Assembly (NCBI RefSeq): GCF_013359905.1
Contig: NZ_JABMCC010000104.1
Span: 248,001-312,000, forward strand
Length of the DNA: 64,000 nucleotides
Origin: Paenibacillus taichungensis
GTDB taxonomy: Bacteria; Bacillota; Bacilli; Paenibacillales; Paenibacillaceae
Reading direction: 5' to 3'
Shown here: piece by piece, positions 8,346 through 16,818 of the stretch
Position numbering within the stretch: the stretch's first letter is position 1
Layout: every line of letters begins with the position of its first letter
Translations under genes and position numbers: made by a program
The notes under the pieces: model-generated
Database searches by the model: none
What the model was told of the DNA's origin: nothing
Seen by the model: only the letters and a program-made list of their open reading frames with translations

Positions 8346-10244
8346 CTACACGGATGCTTTGGATGATCCTTTAGCTGAACGTACCTCTGTACGAATCAAA
8401 TTGAAGATCATAAAGACCAGCACAACGAGTTGTGGAATAAAGGTCTCCCATGTCGGATACATGCCAAGCCAGCCCATCGTCGGCAGACTCGGTTCGACAT
8501 GGGCCCCAAGGGTTGCCGAAACTTGAAGGGAGTGTATGCTCTCTCCAAGGAAACGAAATACCAGATAATAAATCAGCAGCGTAGCGGTCAGGAAAAACCA
8601 TCGTACAGGCAGACGTACACTGAACTGAATAATGGCCACAGCCAATACAATCAGGATGAGCAATGCTGCCCCCATGCCGATCAACATCTGCGAGGTCTCA
8701 ATTGCAGGCGCCATACCAATATAAAAGATCGCAGTCTCCGCACCTTCTCGCAATATGGCGAGTCCCGCCACGGCAAAGAGTGACCACAGACTCCCCCTTG
8801 CCAGTGCACCACCTACCTGTCGCTGTACATAACTATTCCAGGAGCGGGTATTTGATTTGCTATGCATCCAATGTCCAACCGTCAACATTAGTACAACGGC
8901 TGCAAGCCCCGTATACCCCTCAATCATCTCCCGTGTGCTACCCGATGATGCCACAGCAAGGGTCAGCGACAGTACAACGGCCAGCGCCGCACTAAGCAGC
9001 AGACCACTACCGGCACCAGCCCAGATCCAGCGCCGGGCCGCAGTCTCGCCACTCTTCTTGGCATAAGCGAGCAATGCAGCCAGTACCAGAATGGCCTCCA
9101 ATCCTTCGCGAAGCAGAATCAATGCTGCATCCCATGCCGTGTATGAGGTAGTAGCCGTTAACGGCTCCAGCCGATGGATCATTCGGGTTACAACCTCGGT
9201 TGCCTTCACCGTATTTGGCGGATTGGAGACGACATATCCGGATGCTTCCGCCATTTCATTCTCAATGGCCGTATATGAAGCTGGAGATGATATCTGTACC
9301 TGACCTTCAACCAAAGGCCAGGACACAATAAACTGCTCCAATCCCGATGCGGCAGAAGTCGTATCCCCCGCTTGAATCTGCTGCTCTACTTGCTCCAGTA
9401 ATTTCAGCAGGTCGGACAAAGAAGAAACACCAGAGGATGCTGACGTATCCTCAACTTCCCCTTCCTTGAGTGTCCCTGCACTATAGTCTGTGAGCAACGT
9501 GACCAGTTCCTGCATACGCTCTGTTGCCTGTTCTTCCTTGCGGGGTTCGGCCTGCATTGAAATACGAATTAGGCTGATGTCTTTCTCCAACTGGCTGTAT
9601 ACACCAAAATGATCCTGACGGATCGGAGCTTCGGTGCCTTTCCAGGCCGTAACAATCCGTTTATAGGCAAGCTCTGCCTGGGTCCAATCGCCCTGTTCCA
9701 TTGAACTCAAACTTTTACGTGCGTCCGGCAGCAGCCTTTCGGCCGCTTTACGGCCTGCATCGCTGCTCTCTTCCGCACCCTGAAACGCCTCAATGTACTG
9801 ATTGGTCGCACGGGCAAGATCAGCCAGTGCTTTCTTGGCAGCATCAGAATCCTTGCCAGACAGTGCCTGTTCCGTTTTGGACAGGGCATCACTTACAACG
9901 CTGGCGGCCGTCGCAACCTGATCTGCGTTCTGCTCCGGCACCAACGTGCTGGCAGTATCCCACAGTTGCCGGAATTCAGCGACATCCTCCGTCGCTTCTG
10001 CCAGCTTGCCCTGTCCGACTTCAACCAAGGCGCTGCCCACAGGCGGCAACAGACTATCCAGTTGTTTTTGCACAGACTGCTCTTTGTTTTGGAGCCCCTC
10101 AGCAGAAGCGTGTGACATGCCCGGTAAACGAATCACCCCGGACCCCACCATCAGGAACACCAGCAGCATCAGCAAGGAACGCATCAACCTTCCTTTGTAC
10201 AGCAGCCGCTTCTGCGCCTTCCGATCTGCGATCCTGCCCATCAT
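8346..10244 (-). CDS. efeU: FTR1-family iron permease with long extracellular N-terminal domain (EfeU)
   Basis: A 632-residue iron permease. A signal-like segment (about residues 20-46) is followed by roughly 320 residues of helical, acidic extracytoplasmic sequence, then a membrane domain of about seven helices. The two FTR1 iron-binding motifs REGLE (in LILLREGLEAILVLAALLAY) and REGAE (in LAILREGAETAIFYIGMAP) are intact. Imports iron with EfeO and EfeB, the genes immediately upstream. The start at 10244 is preferred because GGGGAGG sits 6 bp ahead; an ATG at 10259 that overlaps the efeB stop (TAATG) is an alternative giving five more residues. The N-terminal extension is absent from short enterobacterial EfeU and may act as a built-in periplasmic-type partner. 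Confidence 0.9.
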   Translation of the reverse strand: MMGRIADRKAQKRLLYKGRLMRSLLMLLVFLMVGSGVIRLPGMSHASAEGLQNKEQSVQKQLDSLLPPVGSALVEVGQGKLAEATEDVAEFRQLWDTASTLVPEQNADQVATAASVVSDALSKTEQALSGKDSDAAKKALADLARATNQYIEAFQGAEESSDAGRKAAERLLPDARKSLSSMEQGDWTQAELAYKRIVTAWKGTEAPIRQDHFGVYSQLEKDISLIRISMQAEPRKEEQATERMQELVTLLTDYSAGTLKEGEVEDTSASSGVSSLSDLLKLLEQVEQQIQAGDTTSAASGLEQFIVSWPLVEGQVQISSPASYTAIENEMAEASGYVVSNPPNTVKATEVVTRMIHRLEPLTATTSYTAWDAALILLREGLEAILVLAALLAYAKKSGETAARRWIWAGAGSGLLLSAALAVVLSLTLAVASSGSTREMIEGYTGLAAVVLMLTVGHWMHSKSNTRSWNSYVQRQVGGALARGSLWSLFAVAGLAILREGAETAIFYIGMAPAIETSQMLIGMGAALLILIVLAVAIIQFSVRLPVRWFFLTATLLIYYLVFRFLGESIHSLQVSATLGAHVEPSLPTMGWLGMYPTWETFIPQLVVLVFMIFNLIRTEVRSAKGSSKASV

Positions 10245-10258
10245 TGTCATCCTCCCCA

Positions 10259-11533
10259 TTAAATTAAGGTGTCCCCAATATATCCGCCATTCGTAATCCC
10301 AGGAAAACAGGCAAATACAGCACTGCCTGTGTGCACGGTATATTCATTCAGCTTATCGTTCTTTGCCAGTCGTTTCTGAATCGGAATAAACTGTTTCTCC
10401 AGGTCCCGTTGATAGCTAATGAACAGCAAACCTGCATCCAGCTGTCCGGTCTTGGCATCGAGCCCACTCGAATACGAGTAGGAGCGGCGTAAAATTTGCT
10501 GACTGCCATCTCCCTTGGCGAGACGCAGATGTGACGTTGCAGGAATGACAGGCTGCCCATCGGCAGACTTGGCCTTCAGATCTACCGGATCGAACTCCCC
10601 GCGGCTGCCGAGCGGCGCTCCGCTGTCCCGGTGGCGTCCAAAAGTCGCCTCCTGGTCTTTCAGTGTGGAGCGGTCCCACACCTCCACACGCATGCGAACC
10701 CGGCGGACGGCCATATAGCTGCCGCCGGCCATCCACCCCGGACCGTCAGCCGGCTGCGCCCAGACGGTCTGGTCCATCAGCACGGCATCCGTTGTATCCG
10801 GATTGCCGGTGCCATCCTTGAAGCCGAGCAAGTTGCGCGGTGTTCCACCCGCAGGGTCAGCTCGGCCTGTGCGCTGGAAACCTTCCTGCGTCCAGCGCAA
10901 TACCGCATGCCCGCGTGCGATGCGCGCGAGATTGCGGATAGCATGGAAGGCGACCTGCATATCGTCTGCGCAGACTTGCACGCACAGGTCGCCACCACAC
11001 CACTGCGGGTCCAGCGCATCTCCGGCGAATGCCGGCAGATCGCGCAGGCCCTTGGGCTTCCGGCCCTGCAGCCCGAAGCGCCCGTCAAACAAAGATGGCC
11101 CCACACCAAACGTCAACGTAGTTCGTGACGGTGTCAGGCCTGCCGCTTCGCCCGTATCGGTAGGGGGCGTATTCAGCGTTGTATTATGTTCGCCAATCAT
11201 CTCTCCGGCGGCCATGGCAGCGGCAGCCGCCGTCCAGTTCTTGAACAGACGGCGGAGGTCATCCGCACTTCCCGCCGTCACATCAAAGGCGGCAAAGCAG
11301 ATGAAATCCTGAGCCGGGGTAATAATGCCTGCCTGGTGCTTGCCATAGAAGGGCAGTGCTTTGTCCGGCGTGTTCACATCCAATGCCGCGGGACTGCTTT
11401 TGCGGCCCAGCGCCATCAGACCGCTGGCACCGCCTCCGCCCAAGAGCAAACCCAATCCGGCCACGCCGGTCAGCTTCAGCATTTCACGCCGTGACAACGG
11501 CTTTTTCAGCGAATCCTTTTTCTGCTTGGTCAT
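10259..11533 (-). CDS. efeB: Tat-exported dye-decolourising haem peroxidase (EfeB)
   Basis: A 424-residue DyP-type peroxidase. The N-terminus has a twin-arginine signal (SRREMLKLTGVAGLGLLLGG), so it is exported folded with haem. The DyP signature GFKDGTGNPD (GxxDG) is present, as are the two ferredoxin-like halves (FAAFDVTAGSADDLRRLF; GLLFISYQRDLEKQFIPIQ). In the Efe system it is thought to oxidise ferrous iron before permeation and may also handle haem. The start at 11533 is supported by GGGAGTG upstream and by the position of the signal peptide; it begins 4 bp after efeO ends and ends overlapping the efeU region, so the three genes are one transcript. Confidence 0.93.
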   Translation of the reverse strand: MTKQKKDSLKKPLSRREMLKLTGVAGLGLLLGGGGASGLMALGRKSSPAALDVNTPDKALPFYGKHQAGIITPAQDFICFAAFDVTAGSADDLRRLFKNWTAAAAAMAAGEMIGEHNTTLNTPPTDTGEAAGLTPSRTTLTFGVGPSLFDGRFGLQGRKPKGLRDLPAFAGDALDPQWCGGDLCVQVCADDMQVAFHAIRNLARIARGHAVLRWTQEGFQRTGRADPAGGTPRNLLGFKDGTGNPDTTDAVLMDQTVWAQPADGPGWMAGGSYMAVRRVRMRVEVWDRSTLKDQEATFGRHRDSGAPLGSRGEFDPVDLKAKSADGQPVIPATSHLRLAKGDGSQQILRRSYSYSSGLDAKTGQLDAGLLFISYQRDLEKQFIPIQKRLAKNDKLNEYTVHTGSAVFACFPGITNGGYIGDTLI

Positions 11534-11537
11534 CGTT

Positions 11538-12437
11538 CTACACTCCCAGTACCTGTCCCATGTTCGACAGTGGCTCAGCCAATGCATCCAGGTTCTGACT
11601 CAGCTTCTTCACGTCCTCATCCTTCAGCTTCTCATAGGAAATGTACCCGTCTCCATCCTTGAATGGAGCAAGTTCTTTCTCGAGCGCATCGAATCGGTCC
11701 GCAATTTGCTGATTCAGATCTTTGTCTTTGGCAGCCAGATCATCCTTAAACAGGTTATATATCTCGCGTGCTCCCTCTACATTCGCTGCAAAATCATACA
11801 GATCCGTATGGGAATAACGTTCTTCTTCACCCGTTACCTTGCTGGAGGAGACCTCATTCAGCAGTTCTACCGCACCCGTTACCATTAGACTCGCATCGAT
11901 GTCCATCGTCTCGACTTTGGCACGCAGGAGCTTCGCATCACTTAACAATGTATCCGCAAAGTCAGTCATGCCTTCGGTCGTCTTGTCTTCCCAAAGTGCT
12001 TTCTCAATCCGGTGGAATCCACGCCAGTCGGCAGCCTCCACATCCCCGTCACGAGCATCGATATTCGGGTCCAGATCCCCAAGTGCTTCGGCTACTGGTT
12101 CAATGCGTTCATAATACATACGAGCTGGTGCATATAATGATTTGGCAGTCTCCAGATCACCAGCTTTCACGGCATCGGTGAACTTCTCCGTTTGCTTCAC
12201 GAATTCATCAATCTGCTCGATTGCAAACGCGCGATAGCTATCCACTGCGGTTGTATAATCACTCCCGGCCGCTTCCTGATCTGCTGCATCCGTGGTATCT
12301 GTGGAAGTTTGATTTTCGCTTTGAGCAACGGGCGTTTCCGCCTGCTTGTCCGAACCAGCTTCATTATTGCCGCAAGCGGCGAGTAAAACCGAAGTTGCCA
12401 GCACAACAGCCGGCAGTGCCAATATTTTTTTCAACAC
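11538..12437 (-). CDS. efeO: Iron-uptake lipoprotein with M75/imelysin domain (EfeO/EfeM)
   Basis: A 299-residue lipoprotein. The start is a GTG at 12437, 6 bp after GGGGAG; the signal peptide LKKILALPAVVLATSVLLAAC has a lipobox LAAC. An acidic Thr/Ser/Asp-rich linker leads to the helical peptidase-M75/imelysin domain, with the metal-binding HxxE motif in GFHRIEKALWED. It lacks the N-terminal cupredoxin of E. coli EfeO, as usual for EfeM-type proteins. It probably binds iron outside the membrane and passes it to EfeU. It is the first gene of the operon and is preceded by a perfect Fur-like palindrome. Confidence 0.92.
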   Translation of the reverse strand: MLKKILALPAVVLATSVLLAACGNNEAGSDKQAETPVAQSENQTSTDTTDAADQEAAGSDYTTAVDSYRAFAIEQIDEFVKQTEKFTDAVKAGDLETAKSLYAPARMYYERIEPVAEALGDLDPNIDARDGDVEAADWRGFHRIEKALWEDKTTEGMTDFADTLLSDAKLLRAKVETMDIDASLMVTGAVELLNEVSSSKVTGEEERYSHTDLYDFAANVEGAREIYNLFKDDLAAKDKDLNQQIADRFDALEKELAPFKDGDGYISYEKLKDEDVKKLSQNLDALAEPLSNMGQVLGV

Positions 12438-12527
12438 GATACACTCCCCATTGGTTAAACTGATATGGTTGTACACCTGCGATAAATATGTCGATGAGTA
12501 CAAACCCTTAGATTAACGTTCATTTAA

Positions 12528-12542
12528 TGATAATGATTATCA
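12528..12542 (-). promoter_or_regulatory. Fur box upstream of efeO
   Basis: TGATAATGATTATCA is a perfect 7-1-7 inverted repeat and matches the Bacillus Fur consensus core. It lies 90 bp upstream of the efeO start, inside the expected promoter. The rest of the 300-bp gap between efeO and the plus-strand gene at 12738 holds no gene; a small GACAAAATGTC dyad near 12693 is the only other structure I see. Confidence 0.88.
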
Positions 12543-12737
12543 ATTTCGGTAAAGACATCATAATTCCGGCGCATACTTATGTCAATATGAAAATAAGGGG
12601 ACCGGTTTAACCACATACTCAGGTGGAAAATACCGGGTATTAATTCCCTTGAAAACATAGACAAACTTCGTCATCAACCGTTAAAATGAGACAAAATGTC
12701 TATATTATCTTAATTTATGAAATTGGAGGCTTATGCC

Positions 12738-13661
12738 ATGAAATGCCCAGTATGTAATCATGAAAATGGAAATGCTAGTTTTTGCGAGAGGTGCGGCTCT
12801 AATCTAACCCCTTCCTCCCCTACTGCAGATTCCGCTCAGGATCAACAATCCGCTGCTGCCGAACCTGAATATACCCGTTGGTCGAGCACACAGGCGACAC
12901 CTTCTCACGCTCCCATTTCTTCCAACACACCTTCTGCTCCCAGACCTGTACAACATGTTTCCGAATCTTCAGACTCTACCGGCACAGAGGGCGCTTCAGC
13001 TTCAGGAGACAACAATACCAATCAGTGGAATAACATCGTACAAAATGAGAAAGTTCAGCAAGCCAAAGAAGTAAGCAAACAGTATCTATCCTATTTCCTT
13101 AGTGTGCTCACCCGTCCTTATCAAACTATGAAAACTGTTGGTGAACAGCATTCTCTTAACGGCTGGATCACGATGGCTCTGATTGCGCTTCTATCCTCTA
13201 CATACTTTTTGATTACTTTCGGCCGGATGGATATGGACGGATTGTTCATTGGCGGGTTTATCAGACCGCTGTTGTTCACTGCCATTTCTTTGGTCGTAGC
13301 TATCGCATTGATGTATGCCATTTTGAAGATTGAAAAAATAACGTTCCGCCCCAAAACACTGGTTGCCCAGTTCGGTACATTGCTTGTGCCCGCTGTAGCG
13401 TCGCTCGTCCTGGCGAATCTGTTTATTGTTATCTCGTATTCCATCGCTATCTTCTTCCTCGTTGTCTCGTTTTTGATTATCTTTGTATCTCTTAACACGG
13501 TACTGTTCCAGTATCCGCTGAATCGTACCAAGGCAGCCATCGATAGCATGTACAGCGTGTTGATTGCCAATGTTGTATTGTTTTATATTTTATATCGCTT
13601 GTTGGCCACAATGATCATGGGATTGATCAGCCTTATGTTCTCTCCATTTGGTCGTATGTAG
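12738..13661 (+). CDS. Zinc-ribbon, Yip1-like membrane protein
   Basis: A 307-residue protein. It opens with a zinc ribbon (CPVC at 3-6 and CERC at 17-20), followed by a ~110-residue Ser/Pro/Thr-rich low-complexity linker and a C-terminal membrane domain of about five helices (YFLITFGRMDMDG, LLFTAISLVVAIALMYAIL, and three more to the end), resembling the Yip1/DUF1189-type fold. The start at 12738 has GGAGGC 8 bp upstream; an in-frame ATG 21 bp earlier precedes the ribosome-binding site and is not used. It stands alone between the efe promoter and a terminator. Function is unknown; a stress or envelope role is only a guess. Confidence 0.75.
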   Translation: MKCPVCNHENGNASFCERCGSNLTPSSPTADSAQDQQSAAAEPEYTRWSSTQATPSHAPISSNTPSAPRPVQHVSESSDSTGTEGASASGDNNTNQWNNIVQNEKVQQAKEVSKQYLSYFLSVLTRPYQTMKTVGEQHSLNGWITMALIALLSSTYFLITFGRMDMDGLFIGGFIRPLLFTAISLVVAIALMYAILKIEKITFRPKTLVAQFGTLLVPAVASLVLANLFIVISYSIAIFFLVVSFLIIFVSLNTVLFQYPLNRTKAAIDSMYSVLIANVVLFYILYRLLATMIMGLISLMFSPFGRM

Positions 13662-13690
13662 CATCTAGTTCAAAAGCTCTTACGAAAGCT

Positions 13691-13726
13691 CTCCCTGCTC
13701 ATGCGAGGAGGGTCTTCTTTTGTTTT
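13691..13726 (+). terminator. Terminator after Yip1-like gene
   Basis: CCCTGCTC and GAGGAGGG pair (one mismatch) around ATGC, followed by a T-rich tail. Confidence 0.7.
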
Positions 13727-13739
13727 CAACGTCAGCAGA

Positions 13740-13769
13740 TTGCACTCGTTACGTTCCATACACTATAAT
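13740..13769 (+). promoter_or_regulatory. Promoter of the DUF3105 gene
   Basis: TTGCAC and a consensus TATAAT separated by 18 bp. The -10 box lies inside the first of two related operator-like dyads, which implies repression. Confidence 0.6.
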
Positions 13770-13777
13770 GTGTAGTG
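13761..13777 (+). promoter_or_regulatory. Operator copy 1 overlapping the -10 box
   Basis: CACTATAATGTGTAGTG is a dyad (one mismatch) sharing 15 of 17 positions with a second copy about 100 bp downstream. It covers the TATAAT box. Confidence 0.6.
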
Positions 13778-13859
13778 TAAAAGGTATGTCCTTTTTTACG
13801 TAAGGATATGAGGTAAGAAGCGCTCCATGCTTATATCTGATCTGCACCATTGTCAACAA

Positions 13860-13876
13860 CACTACATTGTGTAGTG
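13860..13876 (+). promoter_or_regulatory. Operator copy 2 in the leader
   Basis: CACTACATTGTGTAGTG is a perfect 7-3-7 inverted repeat located 48 bp before the DUF3105 start codon. Together with copy 1 it could support looping or cooperative binding by an unidentified repressor. Confidence 0.6.
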
Positions 13877-13923
13877 AATTGTTGTGATCATTCATTTTAT
13901 TAAGAAGGGTAGAGGGAATCGAT

Positions 13924-14667
13924 ATGGACATGAATATGAATCATATGCAAATGGAGCACGAGGCAGGCACATCCTACCTATGGCTTATCGTTGGAGCAGT
14001 CGTTCTATTGTTCTCCATCGCAGCTTATATCTGGTCTGCACGCACCCAGAAGTCTGTACTGGCACATATGAAGAAGAATGAACGAGCCGTGATTAAAAAG
14101 AAAACCCGATCCATCCGCCTGGGTGCACATGCACTACTGGGGGTGTCGGTCATTGCGTTTATTCTTTTCTTCATGCAGGGCGCACTTACCAAGTATGATG
14201 TTGCGGATCTGAATGCTGCTGCTGCGATCGAAGTGACTGACGATAAATACTACGGAGCCGATCATACAGAAGAGCCGATTCAATATGAGATGACCATCCC
14301 AACGTCGGGGCCTCATAACCCGCATGATATCAAGTTTGGATTTTACACCGATTTCCCCGGCTATCCATACCTGGTACATAATCTGGAGCATGGGGATATC
14401 ATCATTTATTATCGTGAGAACGCAAGTGATGAGCTGAAGCAGCATCTGAAATACCTTGCCAAGTTCCGCAAAGCTGGATCAGGTATCCTGGCTGTGCCGA
14501 ACAAGGACATCCCTGAGGGTAGTGAGGTCGTTGTGACGGCATGGACCAAAACCATGAAGCTGGACCAATTCGATGATGCCAAAGTAGGCACTTTTATTAA
14601 TAAATATATTAACCAAGGACCAGAGAAGATCCCTGCCTCCATCCGCCAGGGTGGCGGGACGATGTAA
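13924..14667 (+). CDS. Met/His-rich DUF3105 membrane protein
   Basis: A 247-residue protein with an unusual N-terminus, MDMNMNHMQMEHE, rich in Met and His. Two hydrophobic segments (about 17-39 and 74-95) are joined by a basic cytoplasmic-looking loop. The C-terminal ~150 residues are a DUF3105 domain, recognisable by TSGPHNPHDIKFGFYTDFPG and VHNLEHGDIIIYYREN, predicted outside the membrane. The Met/His motif resembles those that bind copper or silver in transport proteins, so a metal-related role is an inference. The gene stands alone with its own promoter, two operator copies and a terminator, so it is tightly regulated. The ribosome-binding site AGAGGGA is about 6 bp ahead. Confidence 0.8.
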   Translation: MDMNMNHMQMEHEAGTSYLWLIVGAVVLLFSIAAYIWSARTQKSVLAHMKKNERAVIKKKTRSIRLGAHALLGVSVIAFILFFMQGALTKYDVADLNAAAAIEVTDDKYYGADHTEEPIQYEMTIPTSGPHNPHDIKFGFYTDFPGYPYLVHNLEHGDIIIYYRENASDELKQHLKYLAKFRKAGSGILAVPNKDIPEGSEVVVTAWTKTMKLDQFDDAKVGTFINKYINQGPEKIPASIRQGGGTM

Positions 14668-14757
14668 AGCCCTCTTTGTATTAACGGCAGCAAATGGTTC
14701 CTGCAATCATGGGGAGTCCAAGAGATGAGATATCCATTTATACGTTTCAAACAAGAT

Positions 14758-14796
14758 AAGCTCCTGGATCTACTTGATCCGGGGGCTAATTCTTTA
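14758..14796 (+). terminator. Terminator after DUF3105 gene
   Basis: GCTCCTGGATC pairs with GATCCGGGGGC around TACTT, followed by TAATTCTTT. Confidence 0.75.
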
Positions 14797-14814
14797 TCAT
14801 GCAGATGCCGATAT
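14787..14814 (+). promoter_or_regulatory. Candidate SigD (flagellar sigma) promoter of the chemoreceptor gene
   Basis: TAAT and GCCGATAT separated by 16 bp closely match the Bacillus SigD pattern TAAA-N14-16-GCCGATAT. The -35 part abuts the preceding terminator. Position 125 bp ahead of a chemoreceptor gene supports the assignment. Confidence 0.55.
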
Positions 14815-14939
14815 TTTAAATAGAAATGAAATACATATGTACGTTAGCAAAGAAGGAAACGCAGTTCCAATATGACGATTCATCCAACTTCAATATAAGA
14901 ATTCATAGTTTTATATATCAAGGGGGAGCATTTCTACTA

Positions 14940-16658
14940 ATGAACAGTTTGTTTATGCGTATCTTTTTATTTTTTTCTTGTCTGATGCTGGCGGCAGGAG
15001 CCGTTCTTGGCATTACTATGTATCGCTCATCCGCACAGTTGGTTGAACAATCGATGGGCATGCAGGCACAGGCTGTTGCCGAACGAGCAGCACAATCTAT
15101 CGATACCTCCCTGTATGCGCCGCTCAGTACAGGACAGGATCAAACCGAGTATTACGATACCTTGCGCGAACAACTCAGCCAGCTTCGTCAGGCCAATGGA
15201 TTGAAGTATCTATACACGCTTGGTAAGCGTGTAGAAAACGGAGCCGAATCGTATTATTACGTAGTGGATGGCGCTGCTCCGGATGTGGAAGAGGATGATT
15301 TCTCTCCCTACGGGTCGCCTGAAGAGAACCAATATGCGGGAATGCTGCAAGCCTTTGCGCAAAACGAACCTTTCCGGGGCGATCTGACCCAGGATGAGTA
15401 CGGCGCGACGATTACAGCCTATGTACCGATTCATGGGGTTAATGGGGAAATGCTTGGTCTGGTTGGCGCCGACCTCGACTCCACTGCCGTCTACGAGTTA
15501 ATGACACGCAATCGGATGACCATGATCTGGACTGCCCTTGCTATCGTATTGCTCAGCGTGCTGCTGGTCTATGGATTTGCTCATTATTTGACCCGTCCTC
15601 TGGTGAAACTGAAGAAGATCATTGCTGAGGTGGGTAAAGGTGATCTGACCGTCGATGTCGAGCTTGGACGGAAGGATGAGGTTGGACAACTTGCTTCGGA
15701 GTTCAAACATCTGGTCACAGATACACGAGATGTCATGACAGGTATCCGCAAAAGCTCCGATTCCCTGCTGCAAGCAGCCGAAGGGGTATCCAGACACTCG
15801 CTGGCGACAGCGGGAGCCAGCCAGCGCATTGCTGAGCACACAGACCACACAGCCAAAGGCGCTGCGGAGCAGGTTGCACGGGCAGGCGAAGTTACTGTAG
15901 CAATGGAGGAAATTACACGCAGCATGCAGCATATTGCGAATTCATCTTCCATGGTGGCTGATGTATCCGAGGAGACGACCCATAACGCGATACAGGGTCA
16001 GACCAACATCAACACAGCGATTGACCGCATGGACAAAATCCATCAGGCCAACACACAGATGGAAGCATCTACCTCCCAACTTGCGCAATACTCCAGCAAA
16101 ATTGAATCGGTAGCCCACATGATGAAGGGCATCGCTTCCCAGACCAGTCTGCTGGCATTGAATGCAAGCATTGAAGCTGCTCGGGCCGGGGAACATGGTA
16201 GCGGATTCGCCGTTGTTGCTTCCGAGGTTCGGAAGCTTGCGGGGGAATCCGAGCAATCGTCCCAACATGTGACTGAACTGATCGCCGAAATGACGCGACA
16301 GACTGCTGTATTATCTTCGCATATGTCGGCCAGTACCTCAGAAGTTCAGGCCGGTCTTGCTGTTGTTCAAGAAGCAGGACGTTCGTTCACGTCCATTCAT
16401 TCCGGCATTGAAACGATGAATGAACGTTTGCACGAAGTGTCCGCCGCTTCCGAGCAGCTCTCCGCCAGTGCCGAAGAGGTATCCGCCTCCGTTGAAGATA
16501 TGGAACATATCTCGCGCAAGTCTTCTTCCAGCATTCAGGAGGTTTCCGCTGCAACTGACGGGCAGCTGAAATCGATGGATGAGATGAGCACATCTGCGGA
16601 ATCCCTTCGTGTGTTGTCCAGTGAATTGAATGGGTTGATAAGCCGATTCAAAATATAA
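14940..16658 (+). CDS. Methyl-accepting chemotaxis protein
   Basis: A 572-residue transmembrane chemoreceptor. TM1 is about residues 6-26, an extracytoplasmic Cache-like sensor domain spans about 27-190, TM2 about 192-216, HAMP about 218-270, and the rest is a methyl-accepting coiled coil whose conserved tip [20 protein letters not shown] binds CheA/CheW. It would adjust flagellar rotation in response to an unknown ligand. The start at 14940 follows AGGGGGAG; an upstream in-frame ATG at 14826 would add 38 residues of non-membrane sequence before the signal anchor and is not credible. It is monocistronic with a terminator. Confidence 0.92.
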   Translation: MNSLFMRIFLFFSCLMLAAGAVLGITMYRSSAQLVEQSMGMQAQAVAERAAQSIDTSLYAPLSTGQDQTEYYDTLREQLSQLRQANGLKYLYTLGKRVENGAESYYYVVDGAAPDVEEDDFSPYGSPEENQYAGMLQAFAQNEPFRGDLTQDEYGATITAYVPIHGVNGEMLGLVGADLDSTAVYELMTRNRMTMIWTALAIVLLSVLLVYGFAHYLTRPLVKLKKIIAEVGKGDLTVDVELGRKDEVGQLASEFKHLVTDTRDVMTGIRKSSDSLLQAAEGVSRHSLATAGASQRIAEHTDHTAKGAAEQVARAGEVTVAMEEITRSMQHIANSSSMVADVSEETTHNAIQGQTNINTAIDRMDKIHQANTQMEASTSQLAQYSSKIESVAHMMKGIASQTSLLALNASIEAARAGEHGSGFAVVASEVRKLAGESEQSSQHVTELIAEMTRQTAVLSSHMSASTSEVQAGLAVVQEAGRSFTSIHSGIETMNERLHEVSAASEQLSASAEEVSASVEDMEHISRKSSSSIQEVSAATDGQLKSMDEMSTSAESLRVLSSELNGLISRFKI

Positions 16659-16702
16659 ATTCGATTGTAGATGGGCAATCCATGGAGCCCACCGGATGAA
16701 TA

Positions 16703-16777
16703 CAAAAAAGCCGCAAGGCAGGGAACAGGAACATGGGGTTTACCCCATTCCTGCTCACTCTTCCTGCGGCTTTTTAT
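16703..16777. terminator. Bidirectional terminator between chemoreceptor and nucleoside hydrolase
   Basis: A long hairpin: AAAAAGCCGCAAG pairs with CCTGCGGCTTTTT, and an inner stem around ATGGGG/CCCCAT. A-run on the left and T-run on the right fit use in both directions. Confidence 0.85.
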
Positions 16778-16818
16778 TGTTGTCATTTTAATGGAGGCTG
16801 GCCTTGAGGCTGCCTGAA

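Noticed and set aside
9701..10267. 188-residue proline-rich open frame
   Set aside because: Antisense to efeU; the proline/serine-rich composition is that of a reversed frame.
13860..13876. Copper-repressor (CopY/BlaI-type) operator
   Set aside because: The TACA and TGTA halves are separated by three bases rather than the two of TACANNTGTA, so the regulator family cannot be named from this.
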